From Erysipelotrichaceae bacterium (GTDB taxonomy: Bacteria > Bacillota_I > Bacilli_A > Erysipelotrichales > Coprobacillaceae), in NCBI GenBank assembly GCA_021201315.1, contig JAJQFG010000104.1:60693-124692 (forward strand): a DNA stretch of 64,000 bases. Reading direction: 5' to 3'. Shown here one piece after another: positions 1 through 8,672 of this stretch (position 1 is the stretch's first letter; every line of letters begins with the position of its first letter). Below the pieces are notes generated by a model. The model was not told where the DNA came from, did not search any database, and worked only from the letters and a program-made list of their open reading frames with translations. Made by a program: the position numbers and the translations under genes.

Positions 1-90
1 CTGGATGTGAGAACCGCTTTATTGTTCACTTTTGACTGGATGTGAGAACCGCTTTATTGTTCACTTTTGACTGGATGTGAGAACCGCTTT
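1..90. repeat. 35-bp perfect tandem direct repeat, 2.6 copies, cut by window edge
   Basis: Two identical 35-bp units lie at 1-35 and 36-70, followed by the first 20 bp of a third (71-90). Each unit starts CTGGATGTGAGAACCGCTTT. The whole unit is identical from copy to copy, so there is no repeat/spacer alternation. The array may continue left of the window. Bases 91-180 are AT-rich and I see no gene or site in them. Confidence 0.9.
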
Positions 91-180
91 TAAAGTATAA
101 ATCAATACTTTTTACAACATAATTATAATATATTTTATGATTCACATCAATAAATATGATAAAATTTAATAAAATTAAAG

Positions 181-210
181 TAATAAAAAACCTTGATTAA
201 TACAAGGTTT
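181..210 (-). terminator. Rho-independent terminator after tRNA-Arg
   Basis: An 8-bp stem (188-195 with 203-210, AAACCTTG/CAAGGTTT) has a 7-nt loop and is followed on the minus strand by a T-rich run. It starts 10 nt beyond the tRNA CCA end. Confidence 0.85.
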
Positions 211-220
211 ATTTTATGAA

Positions 221-297
221 TGGCGTCCACGGAGGGATTCGAACCCGCGACCGCACGCTTAGAAGGCGTGTGCTCTATCCGGCTGAGCTACGTAGAC
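221..297 (-). tRNA. tRNA-Arg (anticodon UCU)
   Basis: The minus strand folds as a 77-nt cloverleaf. The acceptor stem is GTCTACG/CGTGGAC with one G-U pair, and the D-arm is GCTC...GAGC. The anticodon stem is CACGC/GCGTG with loop CTTCTAA, giving anticodon TCT. The T-arm carries GGTTCGAATCC, and the CCA end is encoded. It reads AGA codons, which are abundant in this AT-rich genome. A consensus-like promoter and a terminator flank it, so it appears to be a single-gene transcription unit. Confidence 0.97.
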
Positions 298-318
298 ACG
301 TTTCTTTACTGCTCATAT

Positions 319-347
319 ATAATAGCACAACGCCCAACATCATGCAA
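319..347 (-). promoter_or_regulatory. Promoter of tRNA-Arg
   Basis: On the minus strand TTGCAT (347-342) and TATTAT (324-319) are separated by 17 nt. Transcription would start about 15 nt before the tRNA 5' end. Confidence 0.7.
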
Positions 348-394
348 GCATTTTTTTATTTTTTTAGCACAGCATTTTTTTATTTTTTTAGCAT
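347..394. repeat. 24-bp tandem duplication, poly-T rich
   Basis: Two adjacent 24-bp units (347-370, 371-394) differ only in the last base. Each consists of AGCA, T7, A, T7 and AGCA/T. The second copy covers the stop codon of the membrane-protein gene ending at 388, so the duplication may have altered its C-terminus. Confidence 0.8.
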
Positions 395-930
395 AGCTGT
401 TTATCCATATATGCTAACGTTAAAGAAACAATACAAATATAAACAATTTCAATAATACCATTAATTCTACCCATAACAACAATCAATACTAATAATATAT
501 TAATAGAAAAATAAAAATAATGATGACACTTTAAATAAATATTAACATAATCAATTGATAGAAAATACATATAAATACATAATAGAAATAAAAAAATAAT
601 ACATGAAATAATAGATGTATAAACATGAATATTAGAATATAAAGGAGAAGCACCATAAGTAAATAATGATCCAATTGCCATAGAAAAAGCAGCTATGATG
701 ATAAGAGGTATACAAAACTTATAAATATAATGAAATTTCTTATATATTTGATACATCTTAAAGGCAAAAAATAAACTGCAAATAAAGGTATAAGCAACAA
801 CCATTATACGATAATGTGGTAATGAAGCCACATAGGATATATTATCATACATTAAATCAGCTCTACTAGCAATAAAAATGGTTAAAACAATAATTAAATA
901 ATACATAAAACCAAAAGCAAGATTTACCAT
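388..930 (-). CDS. Hypothetical multi-spanning membrane protein
   Basis: This 180-aa protein is very hydrophobic, with about six predicted transmembrane helices (roughly residues 4-22, 42-60, 70-90, 103-125, 135-153, 158-174) and no motif I recognise. It starts with ATG inside the stop region of the upstream phosphoesterase gene (7-nt overlap), so the two are probably co-translated. Its 3' end runs into a poly-T tandem duplication. Small polytopic proteins of the lysoplasmalogenase (YhhN) or DUF998 type have similar topology, but I cannot see their signature residues. The function is unknown. Confidence 0.7.
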   Translation of the reverse strand: MVNLAFGFMYYLIIVLTIFIASRADLMYDNISYVASLPHYRIMVVAYTFICSLFFAFKMYQIYKKFHYIYKFCIPLIIIAAFSMAIGSLFTYGASPLYSNIHVYTSIISCIIFLFLLCIYMYFLSIDYVNIYLKCHHYFYFSINILLVLIVVMGRINGIIEIVYICIVSLTLAYMDKQLC

Positions 931-1406
931 CTTGCCTTCCTCTTTATTTCTTTAAATTGGCATTGTATTTTATCACCATTGATAGTAACAATAGCATAAC
1001 TTGGTTGACTACCACCCCTAGGTAAACTTGTTGATCCAGGGTTAATATAGGTATAAGGATAATCTTCAATAAACATAGGCATATGAGTATGTCCACACAA
1101 TAATAATTTACATTCATTTTGTTCAAGAATATTACGCATTGCTAATTCTCTATTAAAATAGCCAAAATATTGACCATGGGTTATAAGTATAGGGACATCT
1201 TCAACAATAAGTTTGGCTTCTTTAGGAAGATCTAAAGCCCAATCATTATTACCCTTAACACAAATATAACCTGATAGCATTTCTTTAAAATAAGCTTCAC
1301 TATCTCCACAATGAACATAGTAATCAGCATGTGGTTCCTTTTCTAAAATATATTCTAGCATTTCATCATCACCATGATTATCAGACATCACAACAATTTT
1401 TTTCAT
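924..1406 (-). CDS. YfcE/MJ0936-family metallophosphoesterase (YsnB-like)
   Basis: This is a small calcineurin-fold phosphodiesterase of about 160 aa, the usual family length. The metal-binding blocks are all present in order: DNHGD near the N-terminus, HCGD, KGNND, THG and GHTHMP. Members hydrolyse phosphodiesters in vitro; the physiological substrate is not known. An upstream GTG at 1415 lies inside the Shine-Dalgarno-like GGTGAT, so I place the start at the ATG at 1406 (MKKIVV). In Bacillus subtilis the homologue ysnB lies at the end of the gerE-racE-gerM-rph cluster, which matches the gerM gene upstream here. Confidence 0.88.
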   Translation of the reverse strand: MKKIVVMSDNHGDDEMLEYILEKEPHADYYVHCGDSEAYFKEMLSGYICVKGNNDWALDLPKEAKLIVEDVPILITHGQYFGYFNRELAMRNILEQNECKLLLCGHTHMPMFIEDYPYTYINPGSTSLPRGGSQPSYAIVTINGDKIQCQFKEIKRKARW

Positions 1407-1452
1407 TTCTATCACCGCTGATATTATAACATATTGAATTGTTTTATACCAT

Positions 1453-2337
1453 TTATATTTTTATATAATTGTAAGTGGTTTCAGATGTTTCGATTGTTGA
1501 TATGGATTGACCATCGATAATGATATCTATATTATCAATATTCTCTAATGAAGTTAATGATAAGACAATGAGTTCTTCTAGATCTTTATCAATGGTTTCA
1601 TTATCTAATAATATATTTGAATCTAATTCAATAGTTAAAATACCATCATTCAATGATGCATCTAATGCTTGAATATTATTTTGAATATAATGAAGAATCG
1701 TATTAACTTGTTCTAAAAGAGATATGTTTTCATTAATACGATAAGTTGTGGGAACATAATAGTTATAACCATTAATGTTTTTGTTTTGATATATCATTAC
1801 AGGTGTTGTATTATGCAAGTAAGTACTATTGGTATCTTCAAAGTTATTCAATCCCAAAGTTGATGATAATGCTGATAAAGGAATATCACTATTAGGAAGA
1901 TAAGATACATTTTCTCCATTTATTTGGATTTCTAAAGTATCTACTTCACTATAATCAATCATAGTAAAAGATAATGTTTCAATAATATCTAAAGCATTAT
2001 TACTATAAAGTTCATCATTAAAATTAATTGTTAAAACACTATTATTAAGTTCAACACCTAAAACTTCTAAATCTTGTGAAAAAACAGGATACAACCCATA
2101 GCTTTCCATCTCCGTTGATTTCATCATTTCCAAACGATTCATAACATCTTCTTCTATATCTACAGCACTATAGAAATTAAGCGAAACAGGAATCAATTCA
2201 TTATCACTATCTTTAAACACAACAGTTTGTAAATAAGTATCCATTTCTGTATTATTTATATCTTCTTGAAGATATAAATAACTCACAAATGCTAATAAAA
2301 AAATAACCATCGTTATCATAGTAATTTTAAACTTCAT
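1453..2337 (-). CDS. gerM: GerM-like sporulation/germination protein, two GerMN domains
   Basis: It has an N-terminal membrane anchor (residues about 5-23) followed by two repeats of the GerMN fold. These lie at roughly 50-160 and 185-294, each with the pattern of a short beta strand (VLTINF, ILTIEL) and a helix before a closing strand (LEIQINGE, IDIIIDGQ). GerM in Bacillus is needed for spore cortex formation and germination. The ATG at 2337 sits behind GAGGTGG; an upstream in-frame GTG overlaps that site and is rejected. Position between gerE and the YsnB-like gene supports the call. The sequence is divergent and contains no catalytic motif. Confidence 0.75.
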   Translation of the reverse strand: MKFKITMITMVIFLLAFVSYLYLQEDINNTEMDTYLQTVVFKDSDNELIPVSLNFYSAVDIEEDVMNRLEMMKSTEMESYGLYPVFSQDLEVLGVELNNSVLTINFNDELYSNNALDIIETLSFTMIDYSEVDTLEIQINGENVSYLPNSDIPLSALSSTLGLNNFEDTNSTYLHNTTPVMIYQNKNINGYNYYVPTTYRINENISLLEQVNTILHYIQNNIQALDASLNDGILTIELDSNILLDNETIDKDLEELIVLSLTSLENIDNIDIIIDGQSISTIETSETTYNYIKI

Positions 2338-2380
2338 AATTACCACCTCGTCTTAATATATGTTATATTATTTTAAATAT

Positions 2381-2410
2381 GAAAAAAAGGATCATAATGA
2401 TAATGATCCT
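2381..2410 (-). terminator. Terminator after the VanY-like gene
   Basis: An 8-bp perfect stem (2388-2395 with 2403-2410, AGGATCAT) is followed by T6 on the minus strand. The stem includes the stop codon of the upstream gene, separating it from gerM. Confidence 0.85.
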
Positions 2411-3528
2411 AAATATTCTTCTAATGTTAAATTGTTTTCATACATATAAGTAGCAGCTTCTACACCAACATAGCGATAAATATGTGCATCATAACTATTA
2501 CCTGTGACTGATGCTTTTTGCTTTGGATAACGTAATACAAAGCCATATTTATAACTGTTATTCTCTAACCAAGATGATAAATCCGTATCTTCAAAATCAG
2601 CATAACTAATACCTATTTCGCCTATATTAATACTTAAACCTAATTGAAACTCATCATAACCACCATCATCTAGAGAATCATATGAGATATAAGCTTCTCT
2701 TAAAAGAAAGTTTTCATTAAAAGCACTTATTTCATCATACATTTCTTTTAAGGCATTATAAGCATCTTTACGTAAATACATAGTATATCTAACTCTAGAG
2801 ATATCCTGACATAATATTAGATCATTAGCTTCATATTGTCCTATGTAATGTGTATTATCAACAAGTGTCGTTAATTCATCAGGTGTATAAACAATATGTG
2901 TACCTTCTTCTAATTCAATAGTAAATAAGTCATAAAGTGTATCTTTGTTATAAGAAGATGTTAGATTTGTCATAATCGTCATCCATTGTTCTTCATTAAT
3001 ACCATCATTTTGCAGATAGTCTAAATAAGTTTCACAATCAATCACAAAACTATAATCATCCTTATCATATAATGGTTTTAACAAAACATAATAGTCAACA
3101 TAATCAAAATTAAAGTTTTCTTGATTCAAAAATGCCAATTCTAAATAATCACTAATTAAAATATCAGCATAGCTAAAAGCCTTATTATTATAAAGATATA
3201 TTAAACGATCTGCTAACTGATTACCAACATCTAATATATCATTAACACTATCATAATGCGATGAAGATGCTAAAGCATTATAATATTGATAATAAGGTAA
3301 ATAAAAATCATCATATTTTAAATAATCAATAAACAAATCGACTGATATTTGATTATCAATTAAGTATGTTTGTTCATCCTCATCTAAATATTTTTCAATT
3401 AATACACGATTATCATTATTGATGCCATTAACACGATAAAACTTATCAAACCTCTGATTAACCACATAAAATGAACATGCAAATAGCAGTGTAATAATCA
3501 AAAACAGATGCCAAATTTTTATTTTCAT
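2392..3528 (-). CDS. VanY/LdcB-fold protein lacking zinc ligands (probable pseudoenzyme)
   Basis: This 378-aa protein has one N-terminal transmembrane segment (6-24), a long unrecognised extracellular part, and a C-terminal region matching D-alanyl-D-alanine carboxypeptidases of the VanY family. The preserved family blocks are WLENNSYKYGFVLRYP (about 320-335), TG at 342-343, RYVG (352-355) and LTLEEYL. The catalytic blocks are altered. The SEHQTGLAxD motif reads DEFQLGLSIN (292-301), so the zinc His is Phe294 and the zinc Asp is Asn301. The EPWH motif reads DAHI (347-350), losing the second His. It cannot be a normal zinc peptidase. Its place between gerE and gerM suggests a spore-envelope role, which is inference. 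AGGTGAT precedes the ATG. Confidence 0.75.
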   Translation of the reverse strand: MKIKIWHLFLIITLLFACSFYVVNQRFDKFYRVNGINNDNRVLIEKYLDEDEQTYLIDNQISVDLFIDYLKYDDFYLPYYQYYNALASSSHYDSVNDILDVGNQLADRLIYLYNNKAFSYADILISDYLELAFLNQENFNFDYVDYYVLLKPLYDKDDYSFVIDCETYLDYLQNDGINEEQWMTIMTNLTSSYNKDTLYDLFTIELEEGTHIVYTPDELTTLVDNTHYIGQYEANDLILCQDISRVRYTMYLRKDAYNALKEMYDEISAFNENFLLREAYISYDSLDDGGYDEFQLGLSINIGEIGISYADFEDTDLSSWLENNSYKYGFVLRYPKQKASVTGNSYDAHIYRYVGVEAATYMYENNLTLEEYLGSLSL

Positions 3529-3588
3529 GTCATCACCTGCTTTACATTATATACTAATATCTTCTATTTTAAAAGAGAAGAAATTGAT

Positions 3589-3792
3589 TCATAAATCAAT
3601 TTCTCCTAATTTAACTAATTCTAACAACGCCTGCAAACGAGATTGAACACCTAATTTACAAATTACATTAGATATATGATTACGCACCGTTTTTTCACTA
3701 ATACCTAATTGATTTGAAATTTCTTTAGTTGAAAAATTCAACGCTAAAAGATGAAATATTTCTTTCTCTCTTTTGGTAAGTAAGGTATGCAT
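3589..3792 (-). CDS. gerE: GerE, LuxR-type late sporulation transcription regulator
   Basis: This 67-aa single-domain protein is a LuxR/GerE helix-turn-helix with no receiver domain. It begins LLTKREKEIFHLL and carries the recognition region TKEISNQLGISEKTVRNHIS, then KLGV and ending LGEIDL. The pattern and length match Bacillus GerE (74 aa), which acts in the mother cell with sigma-K to control coat genes. Synteny (uvrC upstream, gerM and YsnB-like downstream) strengthens the call. GGGGAGG lies 5 nt before the ATG. A generic LuxR-type regulator is the alternative, but neither size nor context favours it. Confidence 0.88.
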   Translation of the reverse strand: MHTLLTKREKEIFHLLALNFSTKEISNQLGISEKTVRNHISNVICKLGVQSRLQALLELVKLGEIDL

Positions 3793-3822
3793 GATAACCT
3801 CCCCTGCTAATATATGTTAAAA

Positions 3823-5589
3823 TCACGATGATGTGTCATGTAAAGCATTGTAGAGTTCTTCAGCAACTTTATTAGGAAGATTTTCTTGTAAATCTTCTAG
3901 TGTGGCTTCCTTCATTTTTTTGACACTTTTATATTTATTAAGTAATTGTTTTTTTCGTTTTGGTCCAATACCATCTATATCATCTAAAATAGATGAAAAC
4001 AAAGATTTAGAACGGACATTTTTATGAAAACTGATGGCATAACGATGAACTTCATCTTGCATCCTTGTTAGTAAAAAAAACAATTCACTTTTAGGATTAA
4101 TCTTAATTTGTTGTCCATTTCGATCTAATAACATAGCTGTAGAATGCTTATCATCTTTAGACAAACCACATACAGTAATATTCATATTAAGACTATCAAT
4201 CACTTCAACAGCAGCATGTATTTGTCCCAATCCACCATCCACTATAACCATATCTGGTGGGGTTAACCCCTCACTTAAAACACGAAAATAACGACGATAA
4301 ATGACTTCACGCATGCTACCATAATCATCAGGTCCTTCAACTGTCTTAATTTTAAATTTACGATAATCTTTCTTTGAAGGCAAACCATCTTTAAAACATA
4401 CCATTCCAGCTACTGCATAAGCACCTTGAATATTAGAATTATCAAATAGTTCAATAGTATGAGGTGTATTGATATGTAATAATTCACCTAATTGTTGCAT
4501 AGCTCCAATGGTAGCAGCTTCATTTTTTTGTTTTAATTCAAATTGTTTTTCTAAAGATTCTTTAGCATTTTCTATGGCCATATTGACAAGCTGATATTTA
4601 TTACCTTTTTGAGGTTGTAATATTTTACAATCTAATATTTCTTTAAGCAATTCAATATCTAAATCTTTAGGTAATAATAATTCTTTAGGTAACGTATTAT
4701 TTTGATAAAAAGTAACTATAAATTGTTGAATATCATCTTGTACATTATCACTCACTGGAAGTAAATCTAAATTACGGGACAGTAATTTACCATTACGCAT
4801 AAAAAATAATTGAATACTTAAATAACCTCGATCAATATAATAACCTAAAATATCACGATCAATATGATCATTAAATTGCACATGTTGTTTAGCAGTAACA
4901 TATTGAATATGTTCAATGAGATCACGGTATTCTTTCGCTTCTTCATATCTCATTTGTTCACTAGCTGTAAGCATTTTTTCAGTTAATTCATCAACTTTTT
5001 CCTTAATATCACCATTCATTAGTTTACTAATAGATTTTTTTATTTTAACATATTCTTGTTGATCAACTTCATTAATACAAGGTGCTAAGCATTGTCCAAG
5101 TGAATAATATAGACAAGGTTTAGCAGGGATATGATTGCATTTTCTTAATGGATATAAACGATTCAATAATTTGAATGTGTCTCTAGCTGCACTTGCATCT
5201 GGAAACGGGCCAAAGTGCTTAGCTTTTTTTTCTTTAGCATGTCTTACTATTTTTAAAGTTGGATGTTCTTCATTAGTCATTTGAATATATGGATAATAAG
5301 TATTATCCATAAACATGATGTTATATTGAGGTTGATAATCTTTAATCAAATTGATTTCTAATAATAAAGCTTCTTTTTCACTATCCGTCACAATATATTC
5401 AAAATCCTCGATTTCACTAACTAATTTTGTTGTTTTATAATTATGAACACCAACAAAATAAGAATTTACACGATTTTTTAGTTTCTTAGCTTTACCTACA
5501 TAGATAATGGTTCCCTCTTTATTTTTCATCAAATAACATCCAGGACTTAATGGTAACAGTGTTAATTTATCCTTAATATTTTGATTCAT
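3823..5589 (-). CDS. uvrC: UvrABC excinuclease subunit C
   Basis: UvrC makes the two incisions around DNA lesions after UvrA/UvrB recognition. The 588-aa protein has the full domain set. An N-terminal GIY-YIG nuclease spans about 12-90 (CYLMKN, IIYVGKAKKLKNRV). A UVR/UvrB-binding segment lies near 203-235 (RYEEAKEYRDLI). The RNase H-like 5' nuclease spans about 380-500 (ELFDNSNIQGA, DYGSMREVIYRR). A C-terminal helix-hairpin-helix lies near 535-575 (DDIDGIGPKRKKQLL). The start codon shares one base with the mutS2 stop (TAATG), so the two repair genes are translationally coupled. Confidence 0.97.
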   Translation of the reverse strand: MNQNIKDKLTLLPLSPGCYLMKNKEGTIIYVGKAKKLKNRVNSYFVGVHNYKTTKLVSEIEDFEYIVTDSEKEALLLEINLIKDYQPQYNIMFMDNTYYPYIQMTNEEHPTLKIVRHAKEKKAKHFGPFPDASAARDTFKLLNRLYPLRKCNHIPAKPCLYYSLGQCLAPCINEVDQQEYVKIKKSISKLMNGDIKEKVDELTEKMLTASEQMRYEEAKEYRDLIEHIQYVTAKQHVQFNDHIDRDILGYYIDRGYLSIQLFFMRNGKLLSRNLDLLPVSDNVQDDIQQFIVTFYQNNTLPKELLLPKDLDIELLKEILDCKILQPQKGNKYQLVNMAIENAKESLEKQFELKQKNEAATIGAMQQLGELLHINTPHTIELFDNSNIQGAYAVAGMVCFKDGLPSKKDYRKFKIKTVEGPDDYGSMREVIYRRYFRVLSEGLTPPDMVIVDGGLGQIHAAVEVIDSLNMNITVCGLSKDDKHSTAMLLDRNGQQIKINPKSELFFLLTRMQDEVHRYAISFHKNVRSKSLFSSILDDIDGIGPKRKKQLLNKYKSVKKMKEATLEDLQENLPNKVAEELYNALHDTSS

Positions 5590-7898
5590 TATTCAAAATA
5601 CACCAGGGTCGCCCCTAGCCCTCCCTCATTAGGACCACCATCACGATAAGATACTACATTTTTGTTTTTTTCTAAAATTTGTCTTACTCCTTTTCTTAAA
5701 GCACCTGTTCCCATACCATGAACAATACGCACATGAGGATAACCTAAAACCAATGCATCATCCAAAAACTTATCTACCATATTCATAGCCTCTTCATAAC
5801 GTTTTCCAATAATATTTAATTCATAATTTCCTGTCTTTTTAACTGTTGTTTTTCTAACAGTTGCTTTCTTTTCTTTTTTAACTCTTGTTTTAGAATGCAT
5901 AAAAATCACTTCATCTTGATGCAACTTGACTTTTAATCCTCCAACTGATACAACAAGCATTTGATTCTTTAATATTTCAACAATATCACCTTCTCGATTC
6001 ATACGAATCACTTTAACATGATCTCCTATAGACAAAGAATGATCTTGATGTACCAATTGTTGCTTATCCATAAAACGAATATCATTCAAATCATGTTTTG
6101 CTTGATTAATTTCATGTTGTTTCATCTGTGATTGTTTCATTGTTTCAATAATAATATCAATATTATCTTTTGCTTCGTCTACAAGTTGATTGGCTTCATC
6201 TTTAGCTTTTTGTATGATTTGATCTTTTTGATGATTGATTTGCTTCATTTTTGATTCATATTGATTTTGGAGTTTTTGATTATCTATAAGAAGTTGTTGA
6301 AGTTCTTGTTGTTTTAAATTGAGTTGATCTTGTTGCAATGTTAGCTGTTCTAACATTTTTTCATAATCATTCTGACTTTCTTCTTTAATTTGATAAGCAT
6401 GTTCAATAATATCTTTATCCATACCCAACATACTAGCGATTTCTAAAGCATATGAAGATCCTGCTTTATCCAATGTTAAGTGATATGTTGGTTTCATTTG
6501 TTCTAAATCAAATGAAACAGATGCCATTCCTATAGACTCATGCGTAGAGGCAAATGTTTTAAGTTTACCAAAATGGGTTGAAGCTAAAACATAACAATTC
6601 TTTTCTAAAAACTTTGATAGAATAGCTTCTGCTAAACATTCTCCTTCCTGAGGATCCGTTCCTGATCCGATTTCATCAATAAGAACCAAACTATTTTTTG
6701 AAGCATGATGTAATATATCAATGATTTTATGCATATGAGATGAAAAAGTAGATAGGGATTGTTCAATCGATTGTTCGTCTCCTAAATCAACATAAATATT
6801 ATCAAAGAAAGGTACTATAGCCTCACTACAAGGAACAACCATACCTGATAAAGCCATAAAAGACAACAAACCAGTTGTTTTTAAAGTCACTGTTTTACCA
6901 CCTGTATTACTTCCTGTAATCAATAACATACGATAATCTTTTAAAATAATATTATTTGCAACTACTTTTTTCTTATCAATAAAAGGATGTCTAGCTTGTC
7001 TTAAAGACAATATTTTACCATCTTCATCAATTGTAGCTTTACAACAATCCCATATAACACCATATTGACCTTTCGCAAAAATAAAATCTAATTCCTGTAA
7101 TATATCTAAATTATAATGAAAATGAATATAATGTTTTTTAACCAATTGTGACAATTGATATAAAATACGTTCAACCTCTTCTTTTTCCTCTTGCATTAGA
7201 ATTGCCAATTGATTATTCATATTTACAATCGCTGTAGGTTCTATATATAAAGTTTGACCAGTACCACTTTGACCATGAATCAAACCTTGTACTTCATTTT
7301 TATAATTGGCTTTTACTGGTAAAACCAAGCGATCATTTCTAGTTGTAACATTATCAATAGAAAGATAATCCTTAGAATCTTTTACCATAGAATCCATTTT
7401 ATTTCTAATGTTCACTTGCATAGATTGAATCTGCTTTCGCAAACGATAAAGTTCAGGGGATGCATGATCACTCATATTCCCTTCAGGGGTAATACATCTT
7501 TGTATTTCATTAAGTAAATGTATTTGCCCTACTAAACCATCAACCAATTCACTTATCAATGGTGTCTCTATATCTGAAGCATTCATATAATTTTTAACAT
7601 TTTCAATACATTCTAAATGGGCTGCAATCAATAATAATTCATCACCATATAATGTTCCATCATGTTTAGCACGTTCGATAAGCTTAGAAATATCATATAA
7701 TCCACCTAATGGTAAACGATCCTGTAATGAAATTAAATGCATAGCTTCATCCACTTTATTCAATGCAATATTCAAATCATCAAAATCATCAATAAAGTTT
7801 AACTTATCTACTTCACTCTTACCTAAACTTGATGCACAATAGGATTTTATTTGATTTTTTAAACGATCTATTTCTAAAGTTTCAAAAATTGTTTTCAT
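5589..7898 (-). CDS. mutS2: Endonuclease MutS2
   Basis: MutS2 is a MutS-family ATPase implicated in suppressing recombination and in rescuing collided ribosomes. It has the core clamp helices, Walker A GSNTGGKT near residue 330, Walker B LVLIDEIGSGTDP, a long coiled coil (about 500-620), and a C-terminal Smr domain (about 695-769) with HGMGTGALR. The LDLRG-type motif at the start of Smr reads LNIIG here, so the Asp and Arg linked to nuclease activity are missing. I start at the ATG at 7898 behind GGAG. The ATG at 7913 lies inside cvpA and its reading frame contains this Shine-Dalgarno sequence. Confidence 0.95.
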   Translation of the reverse strand: MKTIFETLEIDRLKNQIKSYCASSLGKSEVDKLNFIDDFDDLNIALNKVDEAMHLISLQDRLPLGGLYDISKLIERAKHDGTLYGDELLLIAAHLECIENVKNYMNASDIETPLISELVDGLVGQIHLLNEIQRCITPEGNMSDHASPELYRLRKQIQSMQVNIRNKMDSMVKDSKDYLSIDNVTTRNDRLVLPVKANYKNEVQGLIHGQSGTGQTLYIEPTAIVNMNNQLAILMQEEKEEVERILYQLSQLVKKHYIHFHYNLDILQELDFIFAKGQYGVIWDCCKATIDEDGKILSLRQARHPFIDKKKVVANNIILKDYRMLLITGSNTGGKTVTLKTTGLLSFMALSGMVVPCSEAIVPFFDNIYVDLGDEQSIEQSLSTFSSHMHKIIDILHHASKNSLVLIDEIGSGTDPQEGECLAEAILSKFLEKNCYVLASTHFGKLKTFASTHESIGMASVSFDLEQMKPTYHLTLDKAGSSYALEIASMLGMDKDIIEHAYQIKEESQNDYEKMLEQLTLQQDQLNLKQQELQQLLIDNQKLQNQYESKMKQINHQKDQIIQKAKDEANQLVDEAKDNIDIIIETMKQSQMKQHEINQAKHDLNDIRFMDKQQLVHQDHSLSIGDHVKVIRMNREGDIVEILKNQMLVVSVGGLKVKLHQDEVIFMHSKTRVKKEKKATVRKTTVKKTGNYELNIIGKRYEEAMNMVDKFLDDALVLGYPHVRIVHGMGTGALRKGVRQILEKNKNVVSYRDGGPNEGGLGATLVYFE

Positions 7899-7899
7899 T

Positions 7900-8646
7900 C
7901 TATTCTCCAACATGAATATTCTCTAATATACTTTTTACATCATCCTGAGAATATCCTAATTCATTTAAAATATTATTCAATTTATCATATTGACCTTCAC
8001 TTAACACAAGATCTTGGTCACTGTTCATAATTTCTGCATTGATAATTGTTACTAAATCATCATCACTTATAACATCAAAATCATAAGCACTCATCAACAT
8101 ATTTAAAGCAATTTGATCACTCATCTCTGCGCTATTTAAACATTCACCCATTTCTATAAAAGATTCACTCACTTCTGGCATAACATCTAATAAATAATCA
8201 ACTATTTTTGAATCAATCAAAAGATCATTATTAAACGGAATAATCACAAATAAGATAACAAGATAAATAAGAATCAAGCTTTCTGCAATACTCATAATTG
8301 CACCTAATAGATGATCAATAAAAGCTGTCAACGAGAAAAAATGAGTAATTCCTAGTAAAACAGGTTTCAACAACAAACCAAATAATTTCTTTATAATAGA
8401 TAAAACGATAAATAAAATAATAAATATCAATAACTGATTAATCACTTGACCAAACATCAGAGATAATGGATCTGTTGTATCATAATGGTAAATAGTATAT
8501 TGAGATGCTAATATACTACAAAAATGGCGTGATAAAAAGACTACTAAAATTGTACCAATAAGATCATATAAACGAATAATAAAACCTTTTATATAACCAT
8601 ATATAACCATACCTAAAATAAATATCAAACATATGATATCTAGCAA
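7900..8646 (-). CDS. CvpA family membrane protein (YshB-like), TTG start
   Basis: It has four predicted transmembrane helices in the first 150 residues, typical of the CvpA/colicin V production family, then an acidic, mostly helical tail of about 90 residues. In Bacillus the homologue yshB lies next to mutSB and rnhC, the same order as here. I choose TTG at 8646, six bases after GAGGAAGGTG. The ATG at 8670 would lie only 3 nt from the -10 box of a consensus promoter, upstream of the likely transcription start. The stop is 1 nt before the mutS2 ATG, so cvpA-mutS2-uvrC form one operon. Confidence 0.82.
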   Translation of the reverse strand: MLDIICLIFILGMVIYGYIKGFIIRLYDLIGTILVVFLSRHFCSILASQYTIYHYDTTDPLSLMFGQVINQLLIFIILFIVLSIIKKLFGLLLKPVLLGITHFFSLTAFIDHLLGAIMSIAESLILIYLVILFVIIPFNNDLLIDSKIVDYLLDVMPEVSESFIEMGECLNSAEMSDQIALNMLMSAYDFDVISDDDLVTIINAEIMNSDQDLVLSEGQYDKLNNILNELGYSQDDVKSILENIHVGE

Positions 8647-8672
8647 ATTTAACACCTTCCTCAGTGGCATTT

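Noticed and set aside
1-90. CRISPR array
   Set aside because: The full 35-bp period is identical in every copy; there are no differing spacers and no cas genes nearby.
216-455. Plus-strand ORF of 79 codons
   Set aside because: It runs through the antisense strand of tRNA-Arg, its promoter and the poly-T duplication; no ribosome site.
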